DNA from: Clostridia bacterium
Lineage (GTDB): Bacteria > Bacillota > Clostridia > Oscillospirales > Acutalibacteraceae
Direction: 5' to 3'
NCBI GenBank assembly: GCA_030526115.1
Contig: JAUNDK010000001.1
Location: 55,607-119,606, forward strand
Length of the DNA stretch: 64,000 nt
The translations under genes were made by a program, and so were the position numbers. The notes below the pieces were generated by a model. It was not told the DNA's origin and did not search any database. It saw only the letters and a program-made list of their open reading frames with translations. Position 1 is the stretch's first letter. Every line of letters starts with the position of its first letter. Below are positions 8,906-17,031 of the stretch, piece after piece.

Positions 8906-9647
8906 AATTCTCAATTCTTGCAAGTACTTTTATGATGGAACCCTTTATTCCGTCTATTATCATATCGTTGCTCATGTCGAAGAAGAATATTCTCGGCTGA
9001 ATTTTATAGCCTTCTTTTTCTGTGAGTGACATGAATTTCTTTACCGCATCATAAACTGTAATCGTGTTGATAATGGCACAGACGAAATCACCCTCGTCAA
9101 TTACAGCGTTTGTCTTTTCATCGGGGAACATTGGAAAGTGGAATACATGATATGGTTCCGTTTCCAGACCATTCTCGGTGTAATATATTCCGCCGGCGAG
9201 TTCAGATCTTGTGTGTGCATGGTTTGAAGTTCCGTCATATCTGGAGATAATTATATTATGGGCATCGTGATGCTCAAAGAAAAGCGTATCAAGACCATGC
9301 TCGGATAAAAGCTCACTGCTTTTTCTTGTCTGAAGCACTATTCTCTTTGTAATTTCCAGGTCTCTTATCTGTCTGTCAATGTCATTGAGCTTTTCGTTGA
9401 CTATTTCGTCAATCTCTGAGGAGTTTCCCTCAAGGACCAGCTTTATTTCATCAAGATTAAGTCCGAGATTCTGATAAGCTCTGATTATGCTGAATTCTAA
9501 GATCTGTGAAGTGAGATAATACCTGTAACCGTTTTCTTTTACAAGATAAGGTTTGAGCAAGCCTATTTCATCGTAATATATAAGAGTTTTGCGGCTGGTG
9601 CCAACATACTCTGCAAATTTACCGCTGGATAAAAGTTCGTTTTTCAT
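8904..9647 (-). CDS. MerR-family transcriptional regulator
   Basis: A 247-residue regulator. Residues about 8-75 are a MerR winged helix (FAEYVGTSRKTLIYYDEIGLLKPYLVKENGYRYY), followed by a long dimerisation helix (about 80-115, rich in Ile/Leu/Glu) and a C-terminal about 130-residue domain of the type that binds small effectors (GyrI/BmrR-like by position only). It diverges from the peptide-binding protein gene at 9855; both promoters have the 19-bp spacer that MerR proteins act on by DNA distortion. Its own promoter shows the same layout, so autoregulation is likely. The ligand is unknown. Confidence 0.9.
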   Translation of the reverse strand: MKNELLSSGKFAEYVGTSRKTLIYYDEIGLLKPYLVKENGYRYYLTSQILEFSIIRAYQNLGLNLDEIKLVLEGNSSEIDEIVNEKLNDIDRQIRDLEITKRIVLQTRKSSELLSEHGLDTLFFEHHDAHNIIISRYDGTSNHAHTRSELAGGIYYTENGLETEPYHVFHFPMFPDEKTNAVIDEGDFVCAIINTITVYDAVKKFMSLTEKEGYKIQPRIFFFDMSNDMIIDGIKGSIIKVLARIEN

Positions 9648-9685
9648 GATTTGCCTTTTAAATTAATAATAGTGAAATTTCATAT

Positions 9686-9716
9686 ATTATAAACTGTACA
9701 GCTGGGATAAGGTCAA
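9686..9716 (-). promoter_or_regulatory. MerR-type promoter (19-bp spacer) of the merR-family gene
   Basis: On the minus strand, TTGACC (9711-9716) and TATAAT (9686-9691) are separated by exactly 19 bp instead of 17. The spacer holds an imperfect dyad, ACCTTA-N9-TACAGT. This is the classic MerR-regulated architecture. Confidence 0.75.
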
Positions 9717-9780
9717 TGTGAATAATTAACAATAATAATTTCTGGATTTTGTTAAAAACATAAAAGATGAAATTCTGTGC

Positions 9781-9811
9781 TTGACTTTGACCTTACGGCA
9801 TAGTTTATATT
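9781..9811 (+). promoter_or_regulatory. MerR-type promoter (19-bp spacer) of the peptide-binding protein gene
   Basis: TTGACT (9781-9786) and TATATT (9806-9811) are separated by 19 bp. A dyad ACTTTG-N9-CATAGT is centred at 9794 in the spacer. The element shares GACCTTA and AGTTTAT with the divergent promoter at 9686-9716. Confidence 0.75.
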
Positions 9812-9854
9812 GGCGAAGCACTAATCACTTCGATTAAACGAAAGGAAAAGAACT

Positions 9855-11531
9855 ATGAAACTCAAAAAGATTCTTGCTCTGGTTCTTGCTGCTACAATGT
9901 CTGTATGCGCCTGCGTTACAGCTTCCGCAGAAGAGAACATGAATGCAGAGCTTTATCCCGGAACAGCTGAGTCCGGAACACTCGTTTTTGATATCGGCAT
10001 GGAGCCGACATCAGTAAACTCCCTCCTCGGTACTTATGTAGCAGACGGCAGAGTAACAAGTGCTATGCTCGTTGGTCTCACAAAGAAGGATGAAAATTCA
10101 AACCCTGTTCCTGCAGCAGCAGAGAGCTGGGATGTCTCCGATGACGGTCTTGTTTACACATTCCACCTCCGTGAGAACATGGTATGGTCCAATGGCACAC
10201 CACTCACAGCAAACGACTATGCTTTCGCATGGAAGATGCTCATGACAGCTGACACAGGTGCAGAGTACGCTTACTTCGCATATGACACAGCATGCATCAA
10301 GAACGGACGTGAGTTCTACGAAGGCAAGTGCGAATGGGAAGATGTTGGTGTTAAGGTTATCGATGATCTCACTTTTGAGGTTACACTTCACACTCCGCTC
10401 CCATACTTCCTCTCCCTCCTCAGCCAGGGTTGTATGCTTCCTGTGAACGAGGCTTACTACAACGAGGTTGGCGCAGATAACTACTTCATGGATCCTGAGT
10501 ACACAATTGCATGTGGTCCATACACAATGGAGAGCTGGACACACGATTCTGAGATCGTTCTTAAGAAGAATCCTACATTCTGGGATGCTGACTCCGTAAA
10601 CATCGAAACTCTCATCTACAAGATGTACACAAACTCCGATACAAGACTCAATGCCTTCAAGGCAGGCGAGGTTGACGTTATCGAAATCACAGGCGATCAG
10701 GTTAAGGCACTCAAGGCAGAAGGTTTCACACCTGTTGAGTACACAACTCAGTCTGAGTACCACATCCTCTTCAACTGCGAGGATAAGTACATGAGCAACG
10801 CTAACCTCAGAAAGGCTATCGATGCCTGCTACTCAAGAAATGACTTCATCGCAGCAATCCGTAAGGATTCCTCTGTTCCCGCAAATACATTCGTACCATC
10901 CCCAACAGCAGGTTTTGACGGAACATCCTATTCCGCAGCATGCATCGAGAAAATCGGTACAGACGGTGTTGTAAGAAACCCTGACGTTCAGGCAGAACTT
11001 GCAAACGAGTATCTCGACAAGGCTCTTGAGGAGCTCGGCTGCACAAAGGAAGATCTTTCCGCTCATCTCGATATGCACTGCGGTGACTCCGATGTTGCCA
11101 TGACTCAGGCAGCATTCTTCCAGGAGTGCATCCGTCAGGTTCTCGGCATTGAGATTTCCGTAACACCAATGCAGACAAAGGCTCAGTCTGCAGAGAGAAC
11201 AGCCGGTAACTATGTAATGGATATCTCCGGCTGGGTAGGTGACTACAACGACCCAATGACATGGTATGACATGTGGGTAACAGGCGGTGGAAACAACAGC
11301 GTAAGATTCTCCAACGAGGAGTACGATGCATGCATCGCAGACGCTCTCAGAAACACAGACCTCGAGGCTCGCCAGAACGACTTCTACCGCTGTGAGGAGA
11401 TACTCCTTGAAGAGATGCCAATCTCCTGCATTTATTACAGAGCCGGTTCCTATGCAGTATCCGGTAAGGTTATCGATAATTATGTTATCGACGCATGGCA
11501 GACTAACTTCTTCTATGCCAACGTTAAATAA
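9855..11531 (+). CDS. ABC transporter substrate-binding protein, oligopeptide (OppA/SBP_bac_5) type, orphan
   Basis: A 558-residue secreted or lipid-anchored peptide-binding protein. The signal peptide (MKLKKILALVLAATMSVCAC) has either a lipobox-like VCAC or a signal peptidase I site near ASAEE; which is used cannot be decided. The mature part shows SBP_bac_5 hallmarks such as LVGLTKKDENSNPVPAAAESW, YTFHLRENMVWSNGTPLTANDY and SGWVGDYNDP. AAAGGAAAAG is the SD. No permease or ATPase gene is adjacent and a terminator follows, so it works with permeases elsewhere or as a sensor. The divergent MerR protein probably controls it. Codon use is strongly biased, consistent with high expression. Confidence 0.92.
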   Translation: MKLKKILALVLAATMSVCACVTASAEENMNAELYPGTAESGTLVFDIGMEPTSVNSLLGTYVADGRVTSAMLVGLTKKDENSNPVPAAAESWDVSDDGLVYTFHLRENMVWSNGTPLTANDYAFAWKMLMTADTGAEYAYFAYDTACIKNGREFYEGKCEWEDVGVKVIDDLTFEVTLHTPLPYFLSLLSQGCMLPVNEAYYNEVGADNYFMDPEYTIACGPYTMESWTHDSEIVLKKNPTFWDADSVNIETLIYKMYTNSDTRLNAFKAGEVDVIEITGDQVKALKAEGFTPVEYTTQSEYHILFNCEDKYMSNANLRKAIDACYSRNDFIAAIRKDSSVPANTFVPSPTAGFDGTSYSAACIEKIGTDGVVRNPDVQAELANEYLDKALEELGCTKEDLSAHLDMHCGDSDVAMTQAAFFQECIRQVLGIEISVTPMQTKAQSAERTAGNYVMDISGWVGDYNDPMTWYDMWVTGGGNNSVRFSNEEYDACIADALRNTDLEARQNDFYRCEEILLEEMPISCIYYRAGSYAVSGKVIDNYVIDAWQTNFFYANVK

Positions 11532-11587
11532 TGAAGAAGCAATAATTTAAGATTACTCCATAGATTTTATGTAGTGTAGTGTTTGGT

Positions 11588-11619
11588 AGGCGACAGATGT
11601 CAGTAGATATCTGTCGCCT
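11588..11619 (+). terminator. Intrinsic terminator after the peptide-binding protein gene
   Basis: The 11-bp stem AGGCGACAGAT / ATCTGTCGCCT is followed by a modest T-rich tail, GCTGTTT. Confidence 0.75.
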
Positions 11620-11660
11620 GCTGTTTATGTTCAGGTTGTCATCCGGTAAAATATTTCTAA

Positions 11661-11689
11661 TTGCAAACTCTCTTTAATAGGTATATAAT
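11661..11689 (+). promoter_or_regulatory. Sigma-A-type promoter of the LTA-synthase-like gene
   Basis: TTGCAA (11661-11666), 17-bp spacer, TATAAT (11684-11689), 44 nt before the start codon. Confidence 0.75.
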
Positions 11690-11733
11690 TACTAAAATTT
11701 TGTGAAATTATTACAGACAGAAAAGAGTATTAT

Positions 11734-13704
11734 ATGTTTGAGAAAATAGCGAAAAAACCGTTTTTGATGTCGCTTTCGTGGGCACTGGTGCTTGACCTGG
11801 TAATTGAACTGCTTTCACGAAAGAATTTCCTGACATTCTTTACGAATCATCTTGCGCATCATCCGCTTTCATTTGTTTTCAACTGGCTTTTTATTGCCGC
11901 AACACTGAGCCTGTGCCAGTTTTTCAGAAGAAAATATTTCGTCATGGGACTACTTACGGTGTTCTGGCTGGTGCTGGGCGGAGCCAACTGTTATGTTCAG
12001 TCTTACAGAACAAATCCATTGTGCTTCATAGACATATCAAACCTGCAGATTTCATGGGATTTCATCTCAAAGTACATCAATGTTATTACAGTATCGGCAG
12101 GTGCTGTTCTTGTGGTGCTGATAAGCATTCTTCTTGTAAAGGTTTTCAGAAAAGCACCGAAAACAGATGTTTTTCCAAAACGGGGACTTGTACTCAGCCT
12201 GATACTCATAAGCATAACCACCTGTCTTATTCTTGACGTGGGCGGTATGGGTATAAAGAAAAAGAAACTTACAAACATGATAGAATCAGTAAACGATTAC
12301 GGTTATGTATATTGTTTCTTCAGAGGAACGGTTGAGCGTGGCATAGACGAGCCTGATGATTTTAATCTGGAAGAGAAAGTGCTCGGAGAAATCGAAGGTA
12401 TAGAGGATAAAAATCCTGAAGTCAAACCAAATATCATAATGATTCAGCTTGAGTCCTTTTTTGACCTTAATCTGCTCAGCGATGTATCTTTCAGCGAAAA
12501 TCCCACACCGTTCTATTCCTATCTCAAGAACAATTACAGCTGGGGAAAGCTGAGCGTTCCGTCTGTCGGAGCAGGCACGGCAAATACCGAGTTTGAGATT
12601 ATTTCGGGAATGAATCTCGATTTCTTCGGTACAGGTGAATATCCGTACAAGACAATTCTTAAGGATGAAACTCCCGAGACAAGTGTGTGGAATTACAAGG
12701 ATCTCGGATACACGGCATTTGCCTTACACAATAACAATGCGACATTCTATGACCGTAATACGGTTTTTGCCACACTTGGTTTCGATACTTTCCTGACAAA
12801 GGAATATTTCACCCACTACAAAATGAGTTCTCACGGATGGATGAGAGATGAATATCTTCTTCCTGAAATAAAGAGATGCCTTAAATCTACAGAAAATCAG
12901 GACTATATCTATACCATTACGGTTCAGACCCACGGTTCGTATCCGAGCGATTATCGCCCTGATAACAAAATCAAGGCGCTTTTCTACCAGATAGAAGATG
13001 ATGGTCTAACAAATCAGATTGAGTTTTATGCCAATGTGATGAGAGATGCGGATGCGTTCCTGCAGTCTCTCTGTGAGTGGCTTGATACTTTCGAGGAACC
13101 CACTGTGGTGGTTATGTACGGCGACCACATGCCGTCACTTAAGATAGATTCCAGTGAGCTGATGTTCGGTGACCTGTTTGAAACCGAGTACATAATGTAT
13201 TCCAACTTTGAAATGGAAAAACAGAGAAAAGACCTCGAGGCTTACCAGCTCAGCTCATATGTTATGGAGCGTCTTGGTATGAACACAGGTGTACTCACAA
13301 AGATTCATCAGAATTATTCCGAAGACCCGTATTATCTTCAGATACTCGAGCAGACTCAGTATGATATGCTCTATGGTGACAAGATTGTTTTCGACGGGGA
13401 AAACAGATATGTTCCAACAGATATAAAGATGGGCGTGGAAGAGATTGTTCTCACCGATGTGAGAAATACCAGACATGGAATTCTTGTCAAAGGAAAGAAT
13501 TTCACCCCCAGCAGCTATATTGTTATCAATGGCGAGAGAAATCTTGACACACTTAAGGTCAGTTCAAGAAGTCTGAGGCTTGAGGAAGAATCGCTTGAGC
13601 CGGGTGATGTTGTATCGGTTGTTCAGATGAGTGACGACTTTATAGATTTGAGTTTCACAGATGAATTTGTTTTTGAACCGGAACAGGTGGAAACAGCTGA
13701 ATAA
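11734..13704 (+). CDS. LTA synthase family phosphoglycerol transferase-like membrane enzyme (sulfatase fold)
   Basis: A 656-residue protein with about five N-terminal membrane segments (residues 10-170) followed by an extracellular alkaline-phosphatase/sulfatase-type domain. Visible motifs are IMIQLESFFDL, SVGAGTANTEFEIISGMN with the presumed nucleophilic Thr, and VVMYGDHMPSL with metal ligands. LtaS-type enzymes transfer glycerol phosphate from phosphatidylglycerol to wall or membrane glycans. The last about 90 residues (from IKMGVEEIVLTDV) look like an IPT/TIG-like beta domain not present in typical LtaS. It is monocistronic between its own promoter and a terminator. The exact substrate is uncertain. 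Confidence 0.87.
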   Translation: MFEKIAKKPFLMSLSWALVLDLVIELLSRKNFLTFFTNHLAHHPLSFVFNWLFIAATLSLCQFFRRKYFVMGLLTVFWLVLGGANCYVQSYRTNPLCFIDISNLQISWDFISKYINVITVSAGAVLVVLISILLVKVFRKAPKTDVFPKRGLVLSLILISITTCLILDVGGMGIKKKKLTNMIESVNDYGYVYCFFRGTVERGIDEPDDFNLEEKVLGEIEGIEDKNPEVKPNIIMIQLESFFDLNLLSDVSFSENPTPFYSYLKNNYSWGKLSVPSVGAGTANTEFEIISGMNLDFFGTGEYPYKTILKDETPETSVWNYKDLGYTAFALHNNNATFYDRNTVFATLGFDTFLTKEYFTHYKMSSHGWMRDEYLLPEIKRCLKSTENQDYIYTITVQTHGSYPSDYRPDNKIKALFYQIEDDGLTNQIEFYANVMRDADAFLQSLCEWLDTFEEPTVVVMYGDHMPSLKIDSSELMFGDLFETEYIMYSNFEMEKQRKDLEAYQLSSYVMERLGMNTGVLTKIHQNYSEDPYYLQILEQTQYDMLYGDKIVFDGENRYVPTDIKMGVEEIVLTDVRNTRHGILVKGKNFTPSSYIVINGERNLDTLKVSSRSLRLEEESLEPGDVVSVVQMSDDFIDLSFTDEFVFEPEQVETAE

Positions 13705-13745
13705 AAACAGCCGCCGCAGGATTTAACTCCGTGCGGCGGCTTTAC
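13704..13745. terminator. Bidirectional terminator between LTA-synthase-like and SDR genes
   Basis: The 10-bp GC-rich perfect stem AGCCGCCGCA / TGCGGCGGCT is flanked by TTT on the plus strand and TTTTT on the minus strand, serving both convergent genes. Confidence 0.9.
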
Positions 13746-13769
13746 TGTATCCTATTAAATTTAGCTGTT

Positions 13770-14537
13770 TTACAGAACTTTTGCGAGTTTCATCATGAGT
13801 CTGTGCGGAATAATCTTGCAGAGTACTCTGTAAAATTTATATAATCCTCCGCTGTAAACCTGTCTGCCGTTTATTGCGGCTCTCAGGGAATTACGGGCAA
13901 TTTTCTCCGGGGTTTGTTTTGGAAGTGCCACGAATCTTGGGGAAGTATTGGCATCTATTCCGGCAACCGCATTAAACTCGGTGTCCATTGGTCCCGGGCA
14001 TACCGCGGTAACGCTTATCTCGGTGCCCTGTTTTTTCAGTTCCTCGGCAAGACCTCTGGAAAAGCTTGTCACATAGGCTTTTGTGGAGGAATAAACCGTG
14101 AGCCCCGCATTAGGGCAGAAACTTGCAATGCTCGAAACATTGATTATCTTGCCTCCGCTTATCATGTAGGGGAGAACAGTACCTGTCATGAGGGTAAGTC
14201 CTTTGACATTCAGGTCTATCATCGAGCTTATGTCGTGCGGTGCCATGTTCTCAACTTCCGAAAGAATACCGAATCCTGCGTTGTTTATAAGTATCTCTAC
14301 TTCTGAGCTTCTTGCTTCAAGAACCTTTGCGAGAATATCAAAGCTGTGCTCCCTGCTTAAATCAAGACTTATGGGTGCTACAAGAATATCCGGGTTTTCT
14401 TCGGCAATTTCCTCGAGTCTTTCTTTTCTTCTGGCGATAAGCCATATTTCATCAACTTCTGGGCAGAGTTCTCTGACGGATTTAAAGTATTCTCTGCCAA
14501 GGCCGGAACTTGCTCCGGTAATAATTGCTACGCTCAT
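13770..14537 (-). CDS. Short-chain dehydrogenase/reductase (SDR), NAD(P)-dependent
   Basis: A 255-residue classical SDR. It shows the Rossmann nucleotide motif TGASSGLG near the N-terminus, NNAGFG, a conserved Ser in INVSSIA and the catalytic YSSTK (Tyr-x-x-x-Lys). The tail GGLYKFYRVLCKIIPHRLMM suggests a short hydrophobic or membrane-associated C-terminus, as in SDRs acting on lipids. The substrate cannot be deduced. It is a single gene facing the mtnN promoter region. Confidence 0.9.
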   Translation of the reverse strand: MSVAIITGASSGLGREYFKSVRELCPEVDEIWLIARRKERLEEIAEENPDILVAPISLDLSREHSFDILAKVLEARSSEVEILINNAGFGILSEVENMAPHDISSMIDLNVKGLTLMTGTVLPYMISGGKIINVSSIASFCPNAGLTVYSSTKAYVTSFSRGLAEELKKQGTEISVTAVCPGPMDTEFNAVAGIDANTSPRFVALPKQTPEKIARNSLRAAINGRQVYSGGLYKFYRVLCKIIPHRLMMKLAKVL

Positions 14538-14622
14538 AATCTTTTCTCCATTTACAAATTGTTATGATATTATCACTAAAACGGCTTATTTTCAAGAAAA
14601 TCTGTCTTTTTCCATACAATTA

Positions 14623-14631
14623 TGCTATAAT
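14623..14631 (+). promoter_or_regulatory. Extended -10 promoter for mtnN
   Basis: TGCTATAAT is an extended -10 element 31 nt before the ATG. No strong -35 is seen, which is usual for extended -10 promoters. Confidence 0.65.
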
Positions 14632-14661
14632 ACAGGAAAAAATCGAAAGGAAATAACGCAA

Positions 14662-15351
14662 ATGATAGGAATTATCGGAGCAATGGATATAGAAGTAGAC
14701 GGCATCAAATCCGAAATGCAGGAAACCGAGATAAAAAATATTGCAGGTCTCGATTTCGTAAAGGGCAATCTCGGCGGTGTTGAAACAGTAGTCGCAAGAT
14801 GTAACCCGGGCAAGGTAAATGCCGCAGCATGCGCACAGATTATGGCACTTGAGTACAATCCTGAGCTTATCATCAATCCGGGTGTTGCCGGCGGAATAGG
14901 CGAGGGAGTAAAAATCGGTGACCTCATCGTGGGAGAGAGCTGTATTCAGTACGATATGGATACATCTGCTCTCGGCGATCCTGTTGGATTCATCTCAGGT
15001 CTCGGTGTAATCGAGTTCCCATGTGCAAAGGAAACTGCCGCTAAAATCAAGGCAGAGGCAGAGAAAATCTATGACGGTCAGGTTATGGATGGTATCATCG
15101 TAACAGGTGATAAGTTCGTAAGTGACGGTGAAGTTTGTCTTAAGCTCAAGGAGCAGTTCGGTGCAAAGGCATGTGAGATGGAAAGCGGTGCCATTGCTCA
15201 TGTCTGCTACATGAATAATATTCCTTTTGTTGCCCTCAGAAGTATCTCTGATAACGCAAATGATGATGCAAGTGTAGACTATCCTACTTTTGCAAAAGCA
15301 GCCGCAGCAAAGACCGTTGAGCTCATAAATGCGGTAATTGACAAAATCTGA
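14662..15351 (+). CDS. mtnN: 5'-methylthioadenosine/S-adenosylhomocysteine nucleosidase
   Basis: A 229-residue enzyme that cleaves adenine from MTA and SAH, recycling methionine and controlling methylation by-products. ATG 14662 is chosen because MIGIIGAMDIEVDGI matches the family N-terminus (catalytic Glu11) and AAAGGAAA precedes it; the same frame is open for another 470 bases upstream but that is antisense to the SDR gene. Other motifs are GVAGGIGEGVKIGD, MESGAIAHVC (purine and ribose contacts) and LRSISDNAND (catalytic Asp). Confidence 0.95.
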   Translation: MIGIIGAMDIEVDGIKSEMQETEIKNIAGLDFVKGNLGGVETVVARCNPGKVNAAACAQIMALEYNPELIINPGVAGGIGEGVKIGDLIVGESCIQYDMDTSALGDPVGFISGLGVIEFPCAKETAAKIKAEAEKIYDGQVMDGIIVTGDKFVSDGEVCLKLKEQFGAKACEMESGAIAHVCYMNNIPFVALRSISDNANDDASVDYPTFAKAAAAKTVELINAVIDKI

Positions 15352-15371
15352 TAAATGGCTTTAAAACTTGA

Positions 15372-15399
15372 AGGACTCCGTTTTGGGGTCCTCTTTTTT
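15372..15399 (+). terminator. Intrinsic terminator after mtnN
   Basis: The stem AGGACTCC / GGGGTCCT (one G-T pair) with a short loop is followed by T6. Confidence 0.85.
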
Positions 15400-15470
15400 G
15401 TGTGAAATGTTCACATAATTCAATAATTGATATAGTGAATGTTGCTTATTGCCTTTTCTTCAATATTTGC

Positions 15471-15498
15471 TTGAAATTTAGTATAATTATGCTAATAT
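15471..15498 (+). promoter_or_regulatory. Promoter candidate of the purine permease gene
   Basis: TTGAAA (15471-15476), 16-bp spacer, TAATAT (15493-15498) preceded by TGC. A second TATAAT at 15482 is an alternative -10. No purine riboswitch is visible in the 198-nt leader. Confidence 0.5.
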
Positions 15499-15549
15499 TA
15501 GTAGTATCCTCGACAAGAGGAAATCTATATTATTTGGGAGTGTTCAGTT

Positions 15550-16974
15550 TTGGAAAAACTCTTTAAACTCAAAGAGAACGGCACCACTGTTCGTACAGAG
15601 ATAATTGCCGGTCTCACAACATTCATGACAATGGCTTATATCATTGCCCTCAACCCAAACCTTCTCACAGGTTTCGGCGCAGAGGGTAAGGCGCTTTGGA
15701 ACGGCGTATTCATGGCTACATGTATCGCTTCCGCAGTTGGTATGTTTGTAATGGCTTTCTTTGCAAACAAGCCTTTCTGTCTTGCTCCTGGTATGGGACT
15801 CAACTCCTTCTTTGCAGTTGTTGTTGCAAACATTGCCGCAATGACAGGCATGACTTATGTCGAGTCCTTCCAGTCCGCCCTCATTATCATTCTCGTTGAG
15901 GGTATCGTATTCATCATTCTCTCAGCTCTCTCCATTCGTGAGAAGATCGTTGAGGCTATTCCTCTCGGTGTTCGTCTCGGTATCGGCCCTGCAATCGGTC
16001 TCATGCTCATGAACATCGGTGTAGGCTCCAACGCAGGTATCTACTCCGAGACAGGCGGTCCTTTCTATGCTATGAGAGACTTCTTCGGTGCTCTCACAGC
16101 AAAGACAGCAAGCGAGGCTATGGGTTCCGGCTTCGGTCCAATGGTTCTCACAGTTGTTACAATGTTCATCGGCCTCTTTGTTATCGTTGTTCTCTCAAAG
16201 AAGAATGTTAAGGCTTCCGTTATCCTCGGTATGCTCGTAGCTTCCGTAATCTATTGGGCAGGTGAGGCTATCTTCCTCGGAACAAACCCATTTGCTTCTC
16301 TTCAGGGTGCAAGCTTTGTTCCTCCTGTAAAGGACATGATGGACACAACATTCTTTGCATTCAACTGGCAGGGATTTGCTAACATCGGCTGGTTCACAGT
16401 TGTCACACTCGTAATCACATTCTGCATGATCGATATGTTCGATACAATCGGTACACTCGTCGGTACAGCTTCCAGAGCTGGTATGCTCGACAAGAAGGGC
16501 ACAATGCCAAAGATGAAGGAGGCTCTCCTTGCTGACGCTGTCGGTACAGTTGCAGGTGCATGCACAGGTACATCCACAGTTACAACATTCATCGAGTCTG
16601 CATCCGGTGTTGAGGCAGGCGGCCGCACAGGTCTCACAGCTTTCACAACAGGTGTAGTATTCCTCGCCTGTATGTTCCTCGCTCCAATCGCAGCAATCAT
16701 TCCTGCAGCAGCAACAAGCGCAGCTCTCATCTATGTTGGTATCCTCATGGTTGGCGGTCTCAGAAACATCGACTTCAACGATATGGACCAGCTCGCTCCT
16801 GTTGCACTCATGCTCATTGCAATGCCTGTTTCCGGTTCTATCGGACATGCAATCGGCATCGGTCTCATCACATACACAGCTATCAAGGTATTCACAGGCA
16901 AGTTCAAGGAGGTTTCCGTACTCACATACGTAATCTCCGCACTCTTCCTTGTTAAGTTCTTCTTAGCTATGTAA
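15550..16974 (+). CDS. NCS2-family purine permease (guanine/hypoxanthine, AzgA/PbuG-like), TTG start
   Basis: A 474-residue polytopic membrane protein with the NCS2/AzgA signature, starting EKLFKLKENGTTVRTEIIAGLTTFMTMAYI. Twelve or more hydrophobic segments can be counted. It imports purine bases by proton symport. The start is TTG 15550, 12-15 nt behind GGGAG; no ATG occurs upstream in frame. The motifs GMGLNSFFAVVV and GTSTVTTFIESASGVEAGGRTGL are diagnostic. It lies directly downstream of mtnN, which releases adenine, but with its own terminator and promoter in between. Confidence 0.93.
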   Translation: MEKLFKLKENGTTVRTEIIAGLTTFMTMAYIIALNPNLLTGFGAEGKALWNGVFMATCIASAVGMFVMAFFANKPFCLAPGMGLNSFFAVVVANIAAMTGMTYVESFQSALIIILVEGIVFIILSALSIREKIVEAIPLGVRLGIGPAIGLMLMNIGVGSNAGIYSETGGPFYAMRDFFGALTAKTASEAMGSGFGPMVLTVVTMFIGLFVIVVLSKKNVKASVILGMLVASVIYWAGEAIFLGTNPFASLQGASFVPPVKDMMDTTFFAFNWQGFANIGWFTVVTLVITFCMIDMFDTIGTLVGTASRAGMLDKKGTMPKMKEALLADAVGTVAGACTGTSTVTTFIESASGVEAGGRTGLTAFTTGVVFLACMFLAPIAAIIPAAATSAALIYVGILMVGGLRNIDFNDMDQLAPVALMLIAMPVSGSIGHAIGIGLITYTAIKVFTGKFKEVSVLTYVISALFLVKFFLAM

Positions 16975-16990
16975 TTTAAACAAAAAATTG

Positions 16991-17025
16991 TCCCTGAACT
17001 TCTTAACCGAGGTTCAGGGATTTTT
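16991..17025. terminator. Intrinsic terminator after the purine permease gene
   Basis: The 9-bp perfect stem TCCCTGAAC / GTTCAGGGA is followed by TTTTT on the plus strand; the minus strand also has T-rich sequence (AATTTTTTG), so it can serve the convergent gene at 17032. Confidence 0.9.
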
Positions 17026-17031
17026 GCGTTT

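Noticed and set aside
10098..10763. 221-codon minus-strand open frame
   Set aside because: It lies entirely inside the peptide-binding protein gene, has Cys/Val-rich unnatural composition and no ribosome-binding site.
14188..14661. Upstream extension of the mtnN frame to 14188
   Set aside because: It would run antisense through the SDR gene; the nucleosidase family N-terminus and SD place the start at 14662.
15352..15549. Possible purine riboswitch before the purine permease
   Set aside because: The conserved core and loop sequences of purine or PRPP riboswitches are not found; only a promoter candidate and a small CCTC hairpin are present.
16195..16848. Long Cys/Glu-rich open frame on the minus strand (217 codons)
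   Set aside because: It is fully antisense to the purine permease gene, has no SD, and its odd Cys-rich composition follows from the codon bias of the permease.
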